This document shows positions 47,982 to 57,111 of a stretch of DNA of 64,000 bases, one piece after another. Within the stretch, counting starts at the first letter, position 1, and every line of letters starts with the position of its first letter. Location of the stretch: the NCBI GenBank assembly GCA_039029315.1, contig JBCCGK010000003.1:124001-188000 (forward strand), in the 5' to 3' direction. The notes under the pieces were generated by a model. The model saw only the letters and a program-made list of their open reading frames with translations, searched no databases and had not been told where the DNA came from. The position numbers and the translations under genes were made by a program. This DNA is from JBCCCJ01 sp039029315 (GTDB taxonomy: Bacteria; Bacteroidota; Bacteroidia; J057).

Positions 47982-48810
47982 TCACTTGCCAAAGTGCAGC
48001 GGATTCTCCCACTCCGGATGGCGGCCATTCCAGGAGCTAATCCGGCAACGAGTGGAACAAAATCGTGCCTTGGGAGACTTTTTCATAGCCTTTTGGCCGC
48101 AATGCGCCCAGCTGATCAGGTAGCCCCTGCTGTGGGTATGGATATTTACCCCAGCTCCTTCGCTTCCTTCGATGGGAACGCTCAGCGTTTTTTCGCCCAG
48201 ACGATGACCGTCTAGCGATTTTTTCAGCCGCTCCATCTCTGTTTTCAATGCCTCGATCTCATTCCGATCCCGGCTTGAAGGTGCCAAACCAGCACTTCCA
48301 AAACCAATCGGCACAGCCTCCCCCTGCCCAGCTCCGCCAACCCCTCCCAATGCCTCATCCATCTTCAACAAGATAAAGGCACTAACCAGCGTTCCCGATA
48401 AATCGGGACAAGAAATACACCTCGCTCACGGCCACTCGAAGCCGACCATACGTCTGGTCCCGCCGCGTATCACGTCTGCCCATCTGTGTCTGATACAGGT
48501 TTCGATCATCTGACAAGGCCTGCGCCTTCAGATCTTTTTGAGCAGCGATTTGTCTGTCCAGATGATTCACCTTTGCTGTGTCCTGCGCCCAGACTTTCTT
48601 CGGATGCGGGGTTACAGGATAAGGCTCGAACCATCCCGATTCATCCGGACCTTTCCAATAGTACTTCTCCAGAACGGATTTCTTCCTGCATTCTCCCGAT
48701 GAATCGGGATCGATTTCTCCTTGATAGCGGGTGATGATGGCGCCTTCATCTACCTGAGCAATATTCCCAGCGGAGGATTCTGCCACATCTTCTGCACCAT
48801 CGAGATTCAT
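47982..48810 (-). pseudogene. Zinc-ribbon membrane protein gene split by a palindromic element
   Basis: Two minus-strand frames (48382-48810, and 47982 to about 48390) look like one gene. The first ends VAVSEVYFL just before the palindrome TCCCGATAAATCGGGA (48393-48408). The second opens VSAFILLKMDEALGG just after it. Removing a 22-base insertion joins them into one frame of about 255 residues, giving a membrane-like stretch VYFLVSAFILLK, a coiled coil (IEALKTEMERLKKSL) and a C-terminal zinc-ribbon-like FCSTRCRISSW. Its ATG overlaps the stop codon of the gene upstream. Function unknown. Confidence 0.6.
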
Positions 48811-49319
48811 GGCTGAAAGTCCCGCAAAGCGGGATAGTCAATGATGACCACTAATATGCCAGCAACAGCAAAGATGATCACGCCCTGCCAGGCAAGCCGG
48901 CTCTTCCCATACAACCAGCTCTCAACGGCAAAGGCTGATACGTGCGAGCTGACATAGTACATGAACAGCGCGATTCCGGTTGAGCCGAAGGCGAAATCCC
49001 GATAGCGAAACGTATCGGGATGAAACTCAAAGCAACTGCATCTGCTCCAGGTAGAAAGCCTGCTACGGCGCGGTATCTGGTATAGCTCACATAAGCGATG
49101 AGGAAGATGCAACAAGCGGAGAAGAAAAGGGCGACAATGAGTAGCCAGACCAGTTTTCTGGCTTCGGGTGCTTCGCGGAGCTTGCCGCCGAAGCCTGCGG
49201 CGATGGAGCGAGTTGAGCGTAGCGAAATCCCGCAAGGCGGGAATCAAACATCGAGTGCCTCCTTTCTGATTTTTTCTGAACTTGACACGCTTGCGTCCCG
49301 ATAGCGCAGCGTATCGGGA
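48393..49319. repeat. Cluster of short GC-rich palindromes within coding DNA
   Basis: Six perfect palindromes built on TCCCG...CGGGA occur in about 930 bases: 48393-48408, 48694-48709, 48820-48834, 48997-49020, 49228-49242 and 49296-49319. A degenerate seventh is near 48639. All lie inside or at the ends of two minus-strand genes. Some keep the frame and encode recurring peptides (PDTLRYRD and PDTFRYRD; PALRDF twice), while two coincide with frameshifts or stops. I saw none elsewhere in the window. Confidence 0.75.
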
Positions 49320-49381
49320 TAGGTTTCTTGGTAGCAGACAATCTCCTTGAGATCGGCCTGCCAAATGCGTAGGTTTGACAT
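48807..49381 (-). pseudogene. Membrane protein gene interrupted by palindromic elements
   Basis: A degenerate gene starting MSNLRIWQADLKEIVCYQET. The frame is open through an in-frame palindrome (PDTLRYRD), stops with TGA just before the palindrome at 49228-49242, then continues in the same frame with KLVWLLIVALFFSACCIF and IAYVSYTRYRAVAGFLPG. At the palindrome 48997-49020 the reading shifts to another frame encoding GIALFMYYVSSHVSAF and GVIIFAVAGILVVIIDY, and ends PALRDFQP. It originally encoded a protein with about three transmembrane helices. Function unknown; it probably formed an operon with the following gene through an ATGA overlap. Confidence 0.6.
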
Positions 49382-49442
49382 AACTTTTATAGTTTTATGC
49401 CCTCGGCTGTGGAATGCACTTCCCGTTGGGGGCTTGTGGTAC

Positions 49443-49463
49443 AAAAAAGCCCCCCGAAGGGAG
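49443..49463 (-). terminator. UUCG-loop rho-independent terminator
   Basis: On the minus strand CTCCC-TTCG-GGGGG is followed by C and six T residues, a strong tetraloop terminator. It lies about 70 bases after the stop codon of the candidate immunity gene (49531-50007). Confidence 0.8.
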
Positions 49464-49530
49464 AGCGGATGAGTTATCTTTCAGCTATCAAGAACGGATG
49501 ATGTTTGGTAATGATAGGAACCTCAGTTCT

Positions 49531-50007
49531 CTAGTTTGAACTAATTCTTATATAATGGCATCTACCATTAAATACATGAAATCTGAAAACCACCTTACAT
49601 TTGGGGGCAAAAAGGACATAATTTTCAACCCCATCAAACCTTATCTGTGGATATTGTTTTTTTACACTGATAAGTTTTTTTCCAACCATTGAAGACAATT
49701 CATCAATTCTGTGCTCATTTTTAAGAATTGAAAAAAAAGAACCAAAAGAATACTCATTTACAATTTCAAAATTTACACTTATAGATTTAATCTCTTGATT
49801 GCTTTCAAGGAAAGCAATCAAGATTGAAAAATTCTGATGCAATCTAAAGCTTCCTAATAACTTGCCTTCTAGGAGTTTCTTTTGATTGTGGCTAAGCTTA
49901 ACTAAATCCTTCTCACTAAAAAGAGGAGAGATACCTTCTGATTTTCCTAGAAAGGAGTAGTGATCGGATATCTTACTCCCTATTTTTATTCCCAAAAGAG
50001 TTCTCAT
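49531..50007 (-). CDS. Candidate immunity protein to the RHS toxin tip
   Basis: A 158-residue soluble protein with no recognised domain. It lies 36 bases downstream of the C-terminal tip of an RHS gene, in the same orientation, with AT-rich DNA and a strong terminator after it. That is the standard arrangement of a polymorphic-toxin immunity gene, so I infer this role from context only. Confidence 0.55.
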   Translation of the reverse strand: MRTLLGIKIGSKISDHYSFLGKSEGISPLFSEKDLVKLSHNQKKLLEGKLLGSFRLHQNFSILIAFLESNQEIKSISVNFEIVNEYSFGSFFSILKNEHRIDELSSMVGKKLISVKKQYPQIRFDGVENYVLFAPKCKVVFRFHVFNGRCHYIRISSN

Positions 50008-50043
50008 AGATAATAATTACGCAATTATTTTTCTTACTAAACA

Positions 50044-51021
50044 TTAATTATCAAGATTGAGTGGGTCTAAATCCTCATCTGTAAGATTGTATTCGTTTTT
50101 TAGTCTGCTTCTTACTCTCATCAATTCAGACTGCTTTTTTCTAAGGTTATTCCTAAGAGTCTTTCTTCTGCTAGCATATTCGGCCATTAAATCATGAAGA
50201 CTGTCGTGATCTAGCTTTGCAGCATCTCTTACTTCCTCATGGTTTAATGGGTTTTTCATTTTGTCCCATGCTTCAGCTCTGCGACTTGATACATCATCAA
50301 ACATTATATCTATCGATTCAGCTTCTCTAGATAGTTTTCTCACCTCTACTTGAAGCTTAAAATGTTTATCTTTGAGTTTACGAAATACTCTTCCTCCCCC
50401 ACTACCATTAGCAAACAAAGCATTAGGGGGAATCAATTTATTCCCTAAAATAACAATACCACCCGTAACAATTCCTGCCAATCCTTCATCTCCTATGACT
50501 TCTCCTTGCCTATGTATAGCAGGGTACAGCTCATTATTGTTGATCTTATAACTCCCATCACCGACAGTCTGGCTGTATAAGTTTTGACCAAATGTTCCAT
50601 AAATTGTACCTACATCACTTCCTGTTTGAACAGCAGCATTGACCCCTCCTTTGACGAGTACTGGAATGCTTTCAGTAGGACTGGTTGTAGCCAAGTAAAC
50701 CACTCCTTGGGCGGTGGAAACACCAAGGTCATACAATTTTCCTCCTGCCCAACTAAAGGCTTTGCCTATTTCCCCTGGAATCTCATGCAATTGAACACTT
50801 TCCAGTCCTTCCAACTCATAAGAGTCAATCACCCGATTCTCGGAAAATACATACGGACTCAGATGAGCATACTTTGGCAAGGAAGTCAGTGGGTCAGTAG
50901 ACAAGAACCTTGCAGCCCTTGCGTCATACATCCTAAACTTATAGTTAATCGAGTTTCCGCTGCCCTTTATTTCATCATCTTTTTCTTGGCCTTGGAACCC
51001 GAAGCGGTATCCCTCAGCCTT
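50044..51021 (-). pseudogene. 5'-truncated RHS polymorphic-toxin gene
   Basis: The open frame runs from the base after the dctM stop codon (51021) to the stop at 50044, about 325 residues. It opens mid-core with YRFGFQGQEKDDE, then YKFRMYDARAARFLSTDP and YVFSENRVIDSYELEG, the hallmark end of an RHS core. A roughly 100-residue linker and a charged, helical C-terminal domain (about 120 residues, ending DLDPLNLDN) of no recognised toxin family follow. The normal N-terminal repeats and export region are missing, so this is probably a displaced toxin tip. An internal ATG at 50931 could start a shorter product. Confidence 0.75.
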
Positions 51022-52320
51022 CTACATCATCCCAAATACAGCTGGTAACCAAAGGCTCAATGCTGGAATGTAGGTGACGAGAATCAAGGCAATGATCATT
51101 GCTATGAACATCGGTAACAAGGGACGAATGACTTTGCTGATACTGACTTTCGATACGGCAGAGCCGACAAAGAGTACAGACCCAACGGGAGGCGTACAGA
51201 GACCAATACAAAGATTGAGGACCATGATGATGCCAAAATGCACGGGGTCCAGACCCAGCTTGGTTACAACAGGCAGAAAGATAGGGGTGAAAATGAGGAC
51301 AGCGGGTGTCATGTCCATAAAGACCCCAACGAACAGGAGAAGAAGATTGATAATCATCAGAACAACAATCTTGCTATCGCTGATGGACAAGAGGAGCTCA
51401 CTGACATTCTGGGGAATATTTTCGAAAGCCATCACCCAGGACATGGCCATAGAGGTGGCTACCAGGATCATCACAATGGAGGTCGTCTTGACAGAACTCA
51501 ACAGAATGTCTGGCATGTCCTTCCAGCGAATTTCTTTGTAGACAAAGGCAAGAACCATGGCATACAAGACCGCAACTGCAGATGCTTCTGTCGCTGTAAA
51601 AATGCCCGCAATGATTCCTCCGATCACGATGATAAGAAGAAGGAGACTGGGCAAGGCATCGACAAAGGATTTGAATGTATCGGAAAGCTTGGACAGCTTA
51701 TCGGTCGGATATTTTCTTTTGATCGCAAACCAGGCTGCTACGCCCATCAAGGTCAATCCGACGAGGAATCCGGGAATGTAACCAGCGACAAACAGTGCGC
51801 CTATAGAAGCACCACCGCTGGCCAGTGAATACACAATCAGGACATTGCTGGGAGGAATAATCAAGCCAGTCGTAGCGGATGAAATGTTGACTGCTGCGCT
51901 CACTTCTTCATCATAGCCTTCTTTGACCATGCGTTCATGCATCACCCCTCCAATGGCTGAAGCAGCAGCTACAGCTGAGCCTGAGATTGCTCCAAACATC
52001 ATATTGGCGATGATATTCACATGCGCGAGTCCGCCAGGCAGCCAGCCGATCAATGCCTTGGCGAAGTTGATGAGTCGTTGAGCGATCCCGCCCTGATTCA
52101 TGAGTTGACCTGCAAGGATGAAAAATGGAATGGCCAATAAGGCAAAACTGTCCAGGCCGGTCCCCATACGCTGGGCGATGGTCGTGAAGGCCGTCAAGGA
52201 ATCCATGCTGACCAATAGCGTAAGCAGGGAAGATAAGCCGATGCTATAGGCAATCGGGACTCCGGCGGCCAGTAAGGTGAGAAAACTGAGGACGAGGATA
52301 AGTATTTCGATGACTTCCAT
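51022..52320 (-). CDS. dctM: TRAP transporter large permease subunit
   Basis: A 432-residue membrane protein of the DctM family with about 12 helices. Hallmarks are the N-terminal LAAGVPIAYSIGLSS, the PFFILAGQLMNQGGIAQRL region, SGSAVAAASAIGGVMHERM and SSATTGLIIPPSNVLI. With DctQ and DctP it imports a carboxylate, such as a C4-dicarboxylate or sialic-acid-like substrate, powered by a Na+ gradient. The stop codon is immediately followed by a truncated RHS gene. It is the third gene of a dctPQM operon. Confidence 0.94.
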   Translation of the reverse strand: MEVIEILILVLSFLTLLAAGVPIAYSIGLSSLLTLLVSMDSLTAFTTIAQRMGTGLDSFALLAIPFFILAGQLMNQGGIAQRLINFAKALIGWLPGGLAHVNIIANMMFGAISGSAVAAASAIGGVMHERMVKEGYDEEVSAAVNISSATTGLIIPPSNVLIVYSLASGGASIGALFVAGYIPGFLVGLTLMGVAAWFAIKRKYPTDKLSKLSDTFKSFVDALPSLLLLIIVIGGIIAGIFTATEASAVAVLYAMVLAFVYKEIRWKDMPDILLSSVKTTSIVMILVATSMAMSWVMAFENIPQNVSELLLSISDSKIVVLMIINLLLLFVGVFMDMTPAVLIFTPIFLPVVTKLGLDPVHFGIIMVLNLCIGLCTPPVGSVLFVGSAVSKVSISKVIRPLLPMFIAMIIALILVTYIPALSLWLPAVFGMM

Positions 52321-52353
52321 GGGAATAATTCTTGAAGAGCGTATGTGGGGAGA

Positions 52354-52818
52354 CTAGCCTTGTTCGGGTTTTCTCAGAATATTTTCCATTGAGTAAAAAA
52401 CGATGAGGATGCCGCTAATAGGAATGGAGAGATATACGATCCACATCGGAAGGGCCATGGCGGAAGAAATTTGTTCCAGGGTCATGGTGAGATACACCAG
52501 ACGCGACCCACCAATGGCCATGGCCAATAAGCCAAAAAGCGCGACAACGACTTGAATATTGATATCGAGATTCCTTGCCTTTGAACCCTCCAGACGGCTG
52601 GGAAGCAAGTCAATGGCCAGATGCAATTTTTGACCGGTTGCATAGGCCGCACCCAGTAATCCAAGCCATATCAGCAGAAATCGTGTCAGTTCTTCGGTCC
52701 ATGAACTGGGACTCTGGAGCAGATAGCGTGAGAACACCTGCCAGAGAACATTCACAACCATGACCCCCATGATGAAGATGAGGACTTTTTCCAAAATTGA
52801 ATCAATTGATTTTTTCAT
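52354..52818 (-). CDS. dctQ: TRAP transporter small permease subunit
   Basis: A 154-residue membrane protein of the DctQ family with four helices. The conserved motif SSWTEELTRFLLIWLGLLGA appears at about residues 37-56. It partners DctM in the membrane. The ATG overlaps the stop codon of dctP by four bases (ATGA), and dctM starts 33 bases downstream. Confidence 0.92.
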   Translation of the reverse strand: MKKSIDSILEKVLIFIMGVMVVNVLWQVFSRYLLQSPSSWTEELTRFLLIWLGLLGAAYATGQKLHLAIDLLPSRLEGSKARNLDINIQVVVALFGLLAMAIGGSRLVYLTMTLEQISSAMALPMWIVYLSIPISGILIVFYSMENILRKPEQG

Positions 52819-53810
52819 TCTCCTGGGGCGTTGACGGATTGAATTTGTTGAATCAAATCATAGACCTCCGGGTCGTCCTTGAAGGAAGCCAACATTTCCT
52901 GAAGTTTGTCCATAAAAGGCTCCTTATTGGGACGGATGATTTCGACACCCGCTTTTTGAACCTCTTCCAGGCATTCCAGTTCAGATTTCGCCCAGATCTC
53001 CCGCTGAAATACAACAGACTCAGCAACTGCATCAGACAACCACTTTTTCTCCTGCTCACTTAATCTCTCCCATACCAGAGTACTTATAATCAGAATATCG
53101 GGCAGGAAAGTATGTTCGTTGAGCGCATAATACTTGCAGACTTCATAATGTCGGGAGGTAAAAAAACTTGGAGGATTATTCTCTGCTCCATCCACTACCC
53201 CTTGCTGCAACGCACTGTACAGCTCCCCCCATGCAATAGGTGTGGCCGAGCCTCCGAGGGCATTGACCATATCTGTGGCTGTCTTGGACGGCATGACCCG
53301 GATTTTGAGTCCATCGAGATCTTCGGGACTTTTGATGGGGCGATCTTTGGTGTAAAAACTTCGGCTCCCTGCATCATAAAAACACAAGCCCCGCAACAAA
53401 AACTGGGCAGGCTCCTCCAACAATTGCTCCCCGATCGGACCATCCAGAACAGCAAAGTGATGTTCTCTTCCCCGAAATACATAAGGCAATCCAAGTACTT
53501 TGGTTTTGGGGGCGAAATTTTCGAGAACCCCTGCGGACACTTTTGTAATAGCGATGCTCCCAATCTGTAAGAGCTCGAGTAGTTGTCTTTCGGTGCCAAG
53601 CTGCTGGGCGGGATAAATGTCAATCTGCAATTGGCCCCCAGACTTTTCCGCAGCTTTGTCCGCCATGAAAACCATTGCTTCATGAACCGGGTGATTGGTA
53701 GCCAGACCGTGGGCTAGTTTTAGGGTGGTGGTATTGCCAGCTTTTTGGCAGCTGTTCAAGCTGATGAGCACGGCAAGGCTCCAAAATAGAAGGTAGTAAT
53801 AGTGTCTCAT
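52815..53810 (-). CDS. dctP: TRAP transporter substrate-binding lipoprotein
   Basis: A 331-residue periplasmic binding protein of the DctP family. The signal peptide has a lipobox, SLNSC, at about residue 20, which sets the ATG at 53810; a longer frame from 53948 adds 46 unrelated residues. Motifs include LKLAHGLATNHPVH, GLKIRVMPSKTATDMVNALG and GVVDGAENNPPSF. The substrate cannot be read from the sequence. It is the first gene of the operon. Confidence 0.92.
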   Translation of the reverse strand: MRHYYYLLFWSLAVLISLNSCQKAGNTTTLKLAHGLATNHPVHEAMVFMADKAAEKSGGQLQIDIYPAQQLGTERQLLELLQIGSIAITKVSAGVLENFAPKTKVLGLPYVFRGREHHFAVLDGPIGEQLLEEPAQFLLRGLCFYDAGSRSFYTKDRPIKSPEDLDGLKIRVMPSKTATDMVNALGGSATPIAWGELYSALQQGVVDGAENNPPSFFTSRHYEVCKYYALNEHTFLPDILIISTLVWERLSEQEKKWLSDAVAESVVFQREIWAKSELECLEEVQKAGVEIIRPNKEPFMDKLQEMLASFKDDPEVYDLIQQIQSVNAPGE

Positions 53811-54012
53811 ATTGGTTCGTAAGAGAAGCAAGTAATCGGAATTTTCCCAATTCTCCAATAAACTTTCTGCTGCTAGAGCGATTTTGAAGGATGGAATGCG
53901 TGCAATGCTTTGATTTTTATTCTCGTCGAATATTTCATACCTTTCCATACACCGCTATTCAATCAAGACTTAGTTTTCGCTCACTTTCTTTCACTACTCT
54001 ATCCTCCTCATC

Positions 54013-55200
54013 ATGAAGTACACTATCTGTCTAGCATTATGTGGCGCCTTATTGTTCGGCATTGCATGCCAGAAAGACACCCATATTCCGATTTCTGAAC
54101 CAAACCCGGCATTTGAAGCTGCGATTGAGGCTACCTTGGATTTGCCTGCATCCCCTTATGCTTATTCTTTGTTGACAGAAGGAGTGCATGGCGCGCCAGA
54201 GACGAGAGAGCCGCTCGATTACAATCTTGTTACTTTGGGACGGACATTGTTTTATGACAAAGCCTTATCTATTGACAATTCCGTTTCTTGTGGGTCTTGC
54301 CATCAACAAGCATTGGGATTTGCCGACGATGTCGCTTTTAGTGATGGTGTAAATGGGCATGTCACGGATCGAAATACTCTGGCACTTCAAACCCTGGCAA
54401 GTGTAGCCGAAACATATGGCGGTGTAACTGTCAGCAACAGCAGTTCCAGGCTGTTTTGGGATGAGCGTACTGCCCACCCTGAGGCACAGATCATGCAGAC
54501 CATGCTGAATGAGAAAGAAATGGGAATGGACCCCTATGCCCTGCCCGATAAATTGAAAAAATTTGACTACTACCATGGATTGTGGCAAAGGCTCAATGGT
54601 ACTGATATTAACAGTTTCATGTCTGCCAGAGATATTACCAAGGCATTGGGTGCCTTCATGTCTTCTCTCCAAACGACAGACTCCAAATTCGATCAGGGCA
54701 TGTTTCAATTGGGCCATAATGTGAGAGCTGATTTTAAGAATTTTTCAGCTTCCGAGAATTTGGGCAAAAATCTGTTCATGACTAATTGTGCCAGTTGTCA
54801 TGCCTTCTCCCTCTCTGCGAATGTAGGGCTACAGTTTAGCCGCGCACACACCACTGCCTGCAATGGACTGGATAATGAATACCAGGACAAGGGAGCCGGT
54901 GGAATCAGAGGAAATGGTCTCCTCGATGGCGTCTTCAAAATTCCTGGTCTAAGAAATATTGAAGTATCTGCACCTTATATGCACGATGGCCGATTCAATA
55001 CGCTGGAAGAAGTAGTCGAACATTACAATTCCGGGGTGAAGGATCACAAAAATCTGGATCATCTGCTGAAGGACCGTAATGGTCATGCCAAGCGCTTGAA
55101 TCTTAGTCCTGTAGAAGTCGCCGCATTGGTGGACTTTTTGAAAACCTTGACAGATCCTGTCGCCTTGAACGATCCAAAATGGTCAGATCCCTTCAAGTAA
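54013..55200 (+). CDS. Di-heme cytochrome c peroxidase lipoprotein (MauG/CcpA type)
   Basis: A 395-residue exported lipoprotein; the signal ends FGIAC at about Cys19. Two covalent heme-binding motifs are present: CGSCH at residues 93-97 and CASCH at 259-263. The family segment SAPYMHDGRFNTLEEVVEHY follows. It reduces hydrogen peroxide with electrons from a c-type cytochrome, or may act in a MauG-like oxidation, in the periplasm. It is paralogous to the gene at 57856-59076, and the two flank a two-component system. Confidence 0.93.
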   Translation: MKYTICLALCGALLFGIACQKDTHIPISEPNPAFEAAIEATLDLPASPYAYSLLTEGVHGAPETREPLDYNLVTLGRTLFYDKALSIDNSVSCGSCHQQALGFADDVAFSDGVNGHVTDRNTLALQTLASVAETYGGVTVSNSSSRLFWDERTAHPEAQIMQTMLNEKEMGMDPYALPDKLKKFDYYHGLWQRLNGTDINSFMSARDITKALGAFMSSLQTTDSKFDQGMFQLGHNVRADFKNFSASENLGKNLFMTNCASCHAFSLSANVGLQFSRAHTTACNGLDNEYQDKGAGGIRGNGLLDGVFKIPGLRNIEVSAPYMHDGRFNTLEEVVEHYNSGVKDHKNLDHLLKDRNGHAKRLNLSPVEVAALVDFLKTLTDPVALNDPKWSDPFK

Positions 55201-55253
55201 ACTCATAGAAGAATCTTATAGGTTCGTCCTACTGAATCAGACATTGGTAGGAT

Positions 55254-55316
55254 AAATTCAGAGTTAAATCAAAAAAAATGCGAAGCTCGCATACATCTTG
55301 GTTTAACTCTGAATTT
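55254..55316. terminator. Long hairpin after the first peroxidase gene
   Basis: A perfect 15-bp stem (55254-55268 with 55302-55316) encloses a smaller hairpin, TGCGA-AGC-TCGCA (55279-55291), and ends in a T run. It can terminate transcription from the peroxidase gene and lies just before the histidine kinase start. Confidence 0.65.
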
Positions 55317-55324
55317 TTTGATTT

Positions 55325-56389
55325 ATGTTAGAGGGTAAATTCTTGCCTGCATTCTTAATGATTTCACCACATACATACAAACGATGGGTCTGGTTTGTCC
55401 ATGTCCTGTTTTGGACGGTGTTTGTTGCGTTGGTAGTCATCATTTTAGCAGGGATATTGAAGCGGGTGGATCAGGCCATTTTGTTAAGTCTTCCAAGTCT
55501 TGTCGGTATGTTGGTGCTGGTGTATGTTCATTTGAACGTCCTGGTTCCCAGGTTTTTTATCCCGAAACGCTATTGGCTGTTTGGAATGTGGCTATTCCTT
55601 CTTGTGTTGGCGACGACAGGGTTTCGTATAGTAGTGAGCAGGGCGCTTATCAACTGGTTGGGGTGGGAAGAGTTGACAATATTCATTGGCTCCAATTTGT
55701 ATGTGGGGACTTTTTTTGGAAGTCTGTTCATGTTGATGCTCTCTATTCCCCTCTATCTGATCGAAAATTGGCTCAAGCGAACGGAATTGGAAAAAGAGCT
55801 GACCACTCAAAGCCTGGAAGCAGAATTGCGATTTCTCAAAGCGCAGGTCAATCCTCATTTTCTGTTCAATGCCTTGAACAACATTTATGCCCTCTCCTTT
55901 ACCCAATCAGCTAAAGCGCCTGAGATGATTCTCAAATTGTCGGAGATGATGAGTTATATGCTGTATGAGTGCAAAGGAGAGACCGTCCGCTTGGAATCCG
56001 AGCTGGTATATTTGAAGAACTTCATCGATTTGCAACAACTCAAAAAAGATGGGGAACAACATATTCAATTTGAAGTAAGTGGGCCTTTAGAGGCAATTCA
56101 GATTCCCCCCATGTTGTTGATTCCATTTTTTGAAAATGCCTTTAAACATGGCAACATAGATGACACTACTGCAGGTTGGCTAAGCAGTAGTCTGGAGGTT
56201 GTGAATCAGCAGATCTCCTTTCATATTCGGAATAGCGTAAACCCCAACCGGCGCAAGGCACCTCCTGGAGGCGTCGGCCTGGCCAATGTTCGTGAGCGCT
56301 TGCGCTTGATTTATCCTGACAAGCATACCCTGATTATCCAATCACAAGAGAAGGAATTTTCTGTTCACCTTACCCTCGATCTGTCATGA
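55325..56389 (+). CDS. LytS/YehU-type sensor histidine kinase
   Basis: A 354-residue membrane sensor. Four helices at about 22-150 are followed by a coiled region and the His_kinase domain with the phospho-acceptor His178 in QVNPHFLFNALNNIYAL. A GHKL ATPase domain at about 250-350 has PPMLLIPFFENAFKHG and GVGLANVRERL. It signals to the LytTR regulator downstream, with which it shares an ATGA overlap. An ATG at 55358 is an alternative start. Confidence 0.93.
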   Translation: MLEGKFLPAFLMISPHTYKRWVWFVHVLFWTVFVALVVIILAGILKRVDQAILLSLPSLVGMLVLVYVHLNVLVPRFFIPKRYWLFGMWLFLLVLATTGFRIVVSRALINWLGWEELTIFIGSNLYVGTFFGSLFMLMLSIPLYLIENWLKRTELEKELTTQSLEAELRFLKAQVNPHFLFNALNNIYALSFTQSAKAPEMILKLSEMMSYMLYECKGETVRLESELVYLKNFIDLQQLKKDGEQHIQFEVSGPLEAIQIPPMLLIPFFENAFKHGNIDDTTAGWLSSSLEVVNQQISFHIRNSVNPNRRKAPPGGVGLANVRERLRLIYPDKHTLIIQSQEKEFSVHLTLDLS

Positions 56390-57111
56390 GTTATCGATGT
56401 TTGATTGTAGACGATGAGCGGCCGGCATTGAGCCTGTTGACTGCCTATATCGCCAAATTGCCGCAACTGGAACTGGTCCAATCTTGTGAAAGCGGGACTG
56501 ATGCGTTGCATGTTCTTCAGTCAACGCCCATCGATATTTTGTTCCTTGACATACAGATGCCAGACCTGACCGGCCTGGAGTTACTGCAAACATTGCCCCG
56601 AACACCTCAGGTGGTGATGACAACTGCTTATCGGGACTATGCAGTAGAGGGCTTTGCCTTGAATGTAACAGATTATCTGGTCAAGCCCTTCTCCTTTGAT
56701 CGATTTGTTCAGGCGGTCAACCGTGCCATTGAGCAACATGGTCTGGTTCAGCAATCCGGACGTCCCCCTGAATCTGGCGAGGCCGAAGCACAAGTGGCAG
56801 GGGATCATTTTTTTGTTCGAACTGGACACCGAATCAAAAAGGTTCGCTACCAGGAGGTCCATTATGTGGAGAGTATGCGGGAATATGTGCGAATTCATGC
56901 TGAAAACAAACGCTATATGGTTCACCAAACCATGAGTTCAATGGAAAAAAGATTGAGCATGTATGGCTTCATTCGTGTGCATCGGTCATTTCTTGTCAAT
57001 CTGGAATATCTGGACAGCCTTCAAGGCAATCGCATCTTTATTGGGGAGACAGAGATTCCGATAGGCGGAAATTATAAGAAGGCGTTGTTTGATCGAATAG
57101 AACTGCTATAA
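56386..57111 (+). CDS. LytTR-family response regulator
   Basis: A 241-residue regulator with an N-terminal receiver domain and a C-terminal LytTR DNA-binding domain at about 135-238 (KVRYQEVHYVESMREYVRIH and FIRVHRSFLVNLEYL). The receiver phospho-acceptor is Asp55 in LFLDIQMPDLTG and the conserved lysine is Lys100. It is translationally coupled to the upstream kinase. Its target genes may include the flanking peroxidases; that is an inference from position. Confidence 0.94.
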   Translation: MSYRCLIVDDERPALSLLTAYIAKLPQLELVQSCESGTDALHVLQSTPIDILFLDIQMPDLTGLELLQTLPRTPQVVMTTAYRDYAVEGFALNVTDYLVKPFSFDRFVQAVNRAIEQHGLVQQSGRPPESGEAEAQVAGDHFFVRTGHRIKKVRYQEVHYVESMREYVRIHAENKRYMVHQTMSSMEKRLSMYGFIRVHRSFLVNLEYLDSLQGNRIFIGETEIPIGGNYKKALFDRIELL

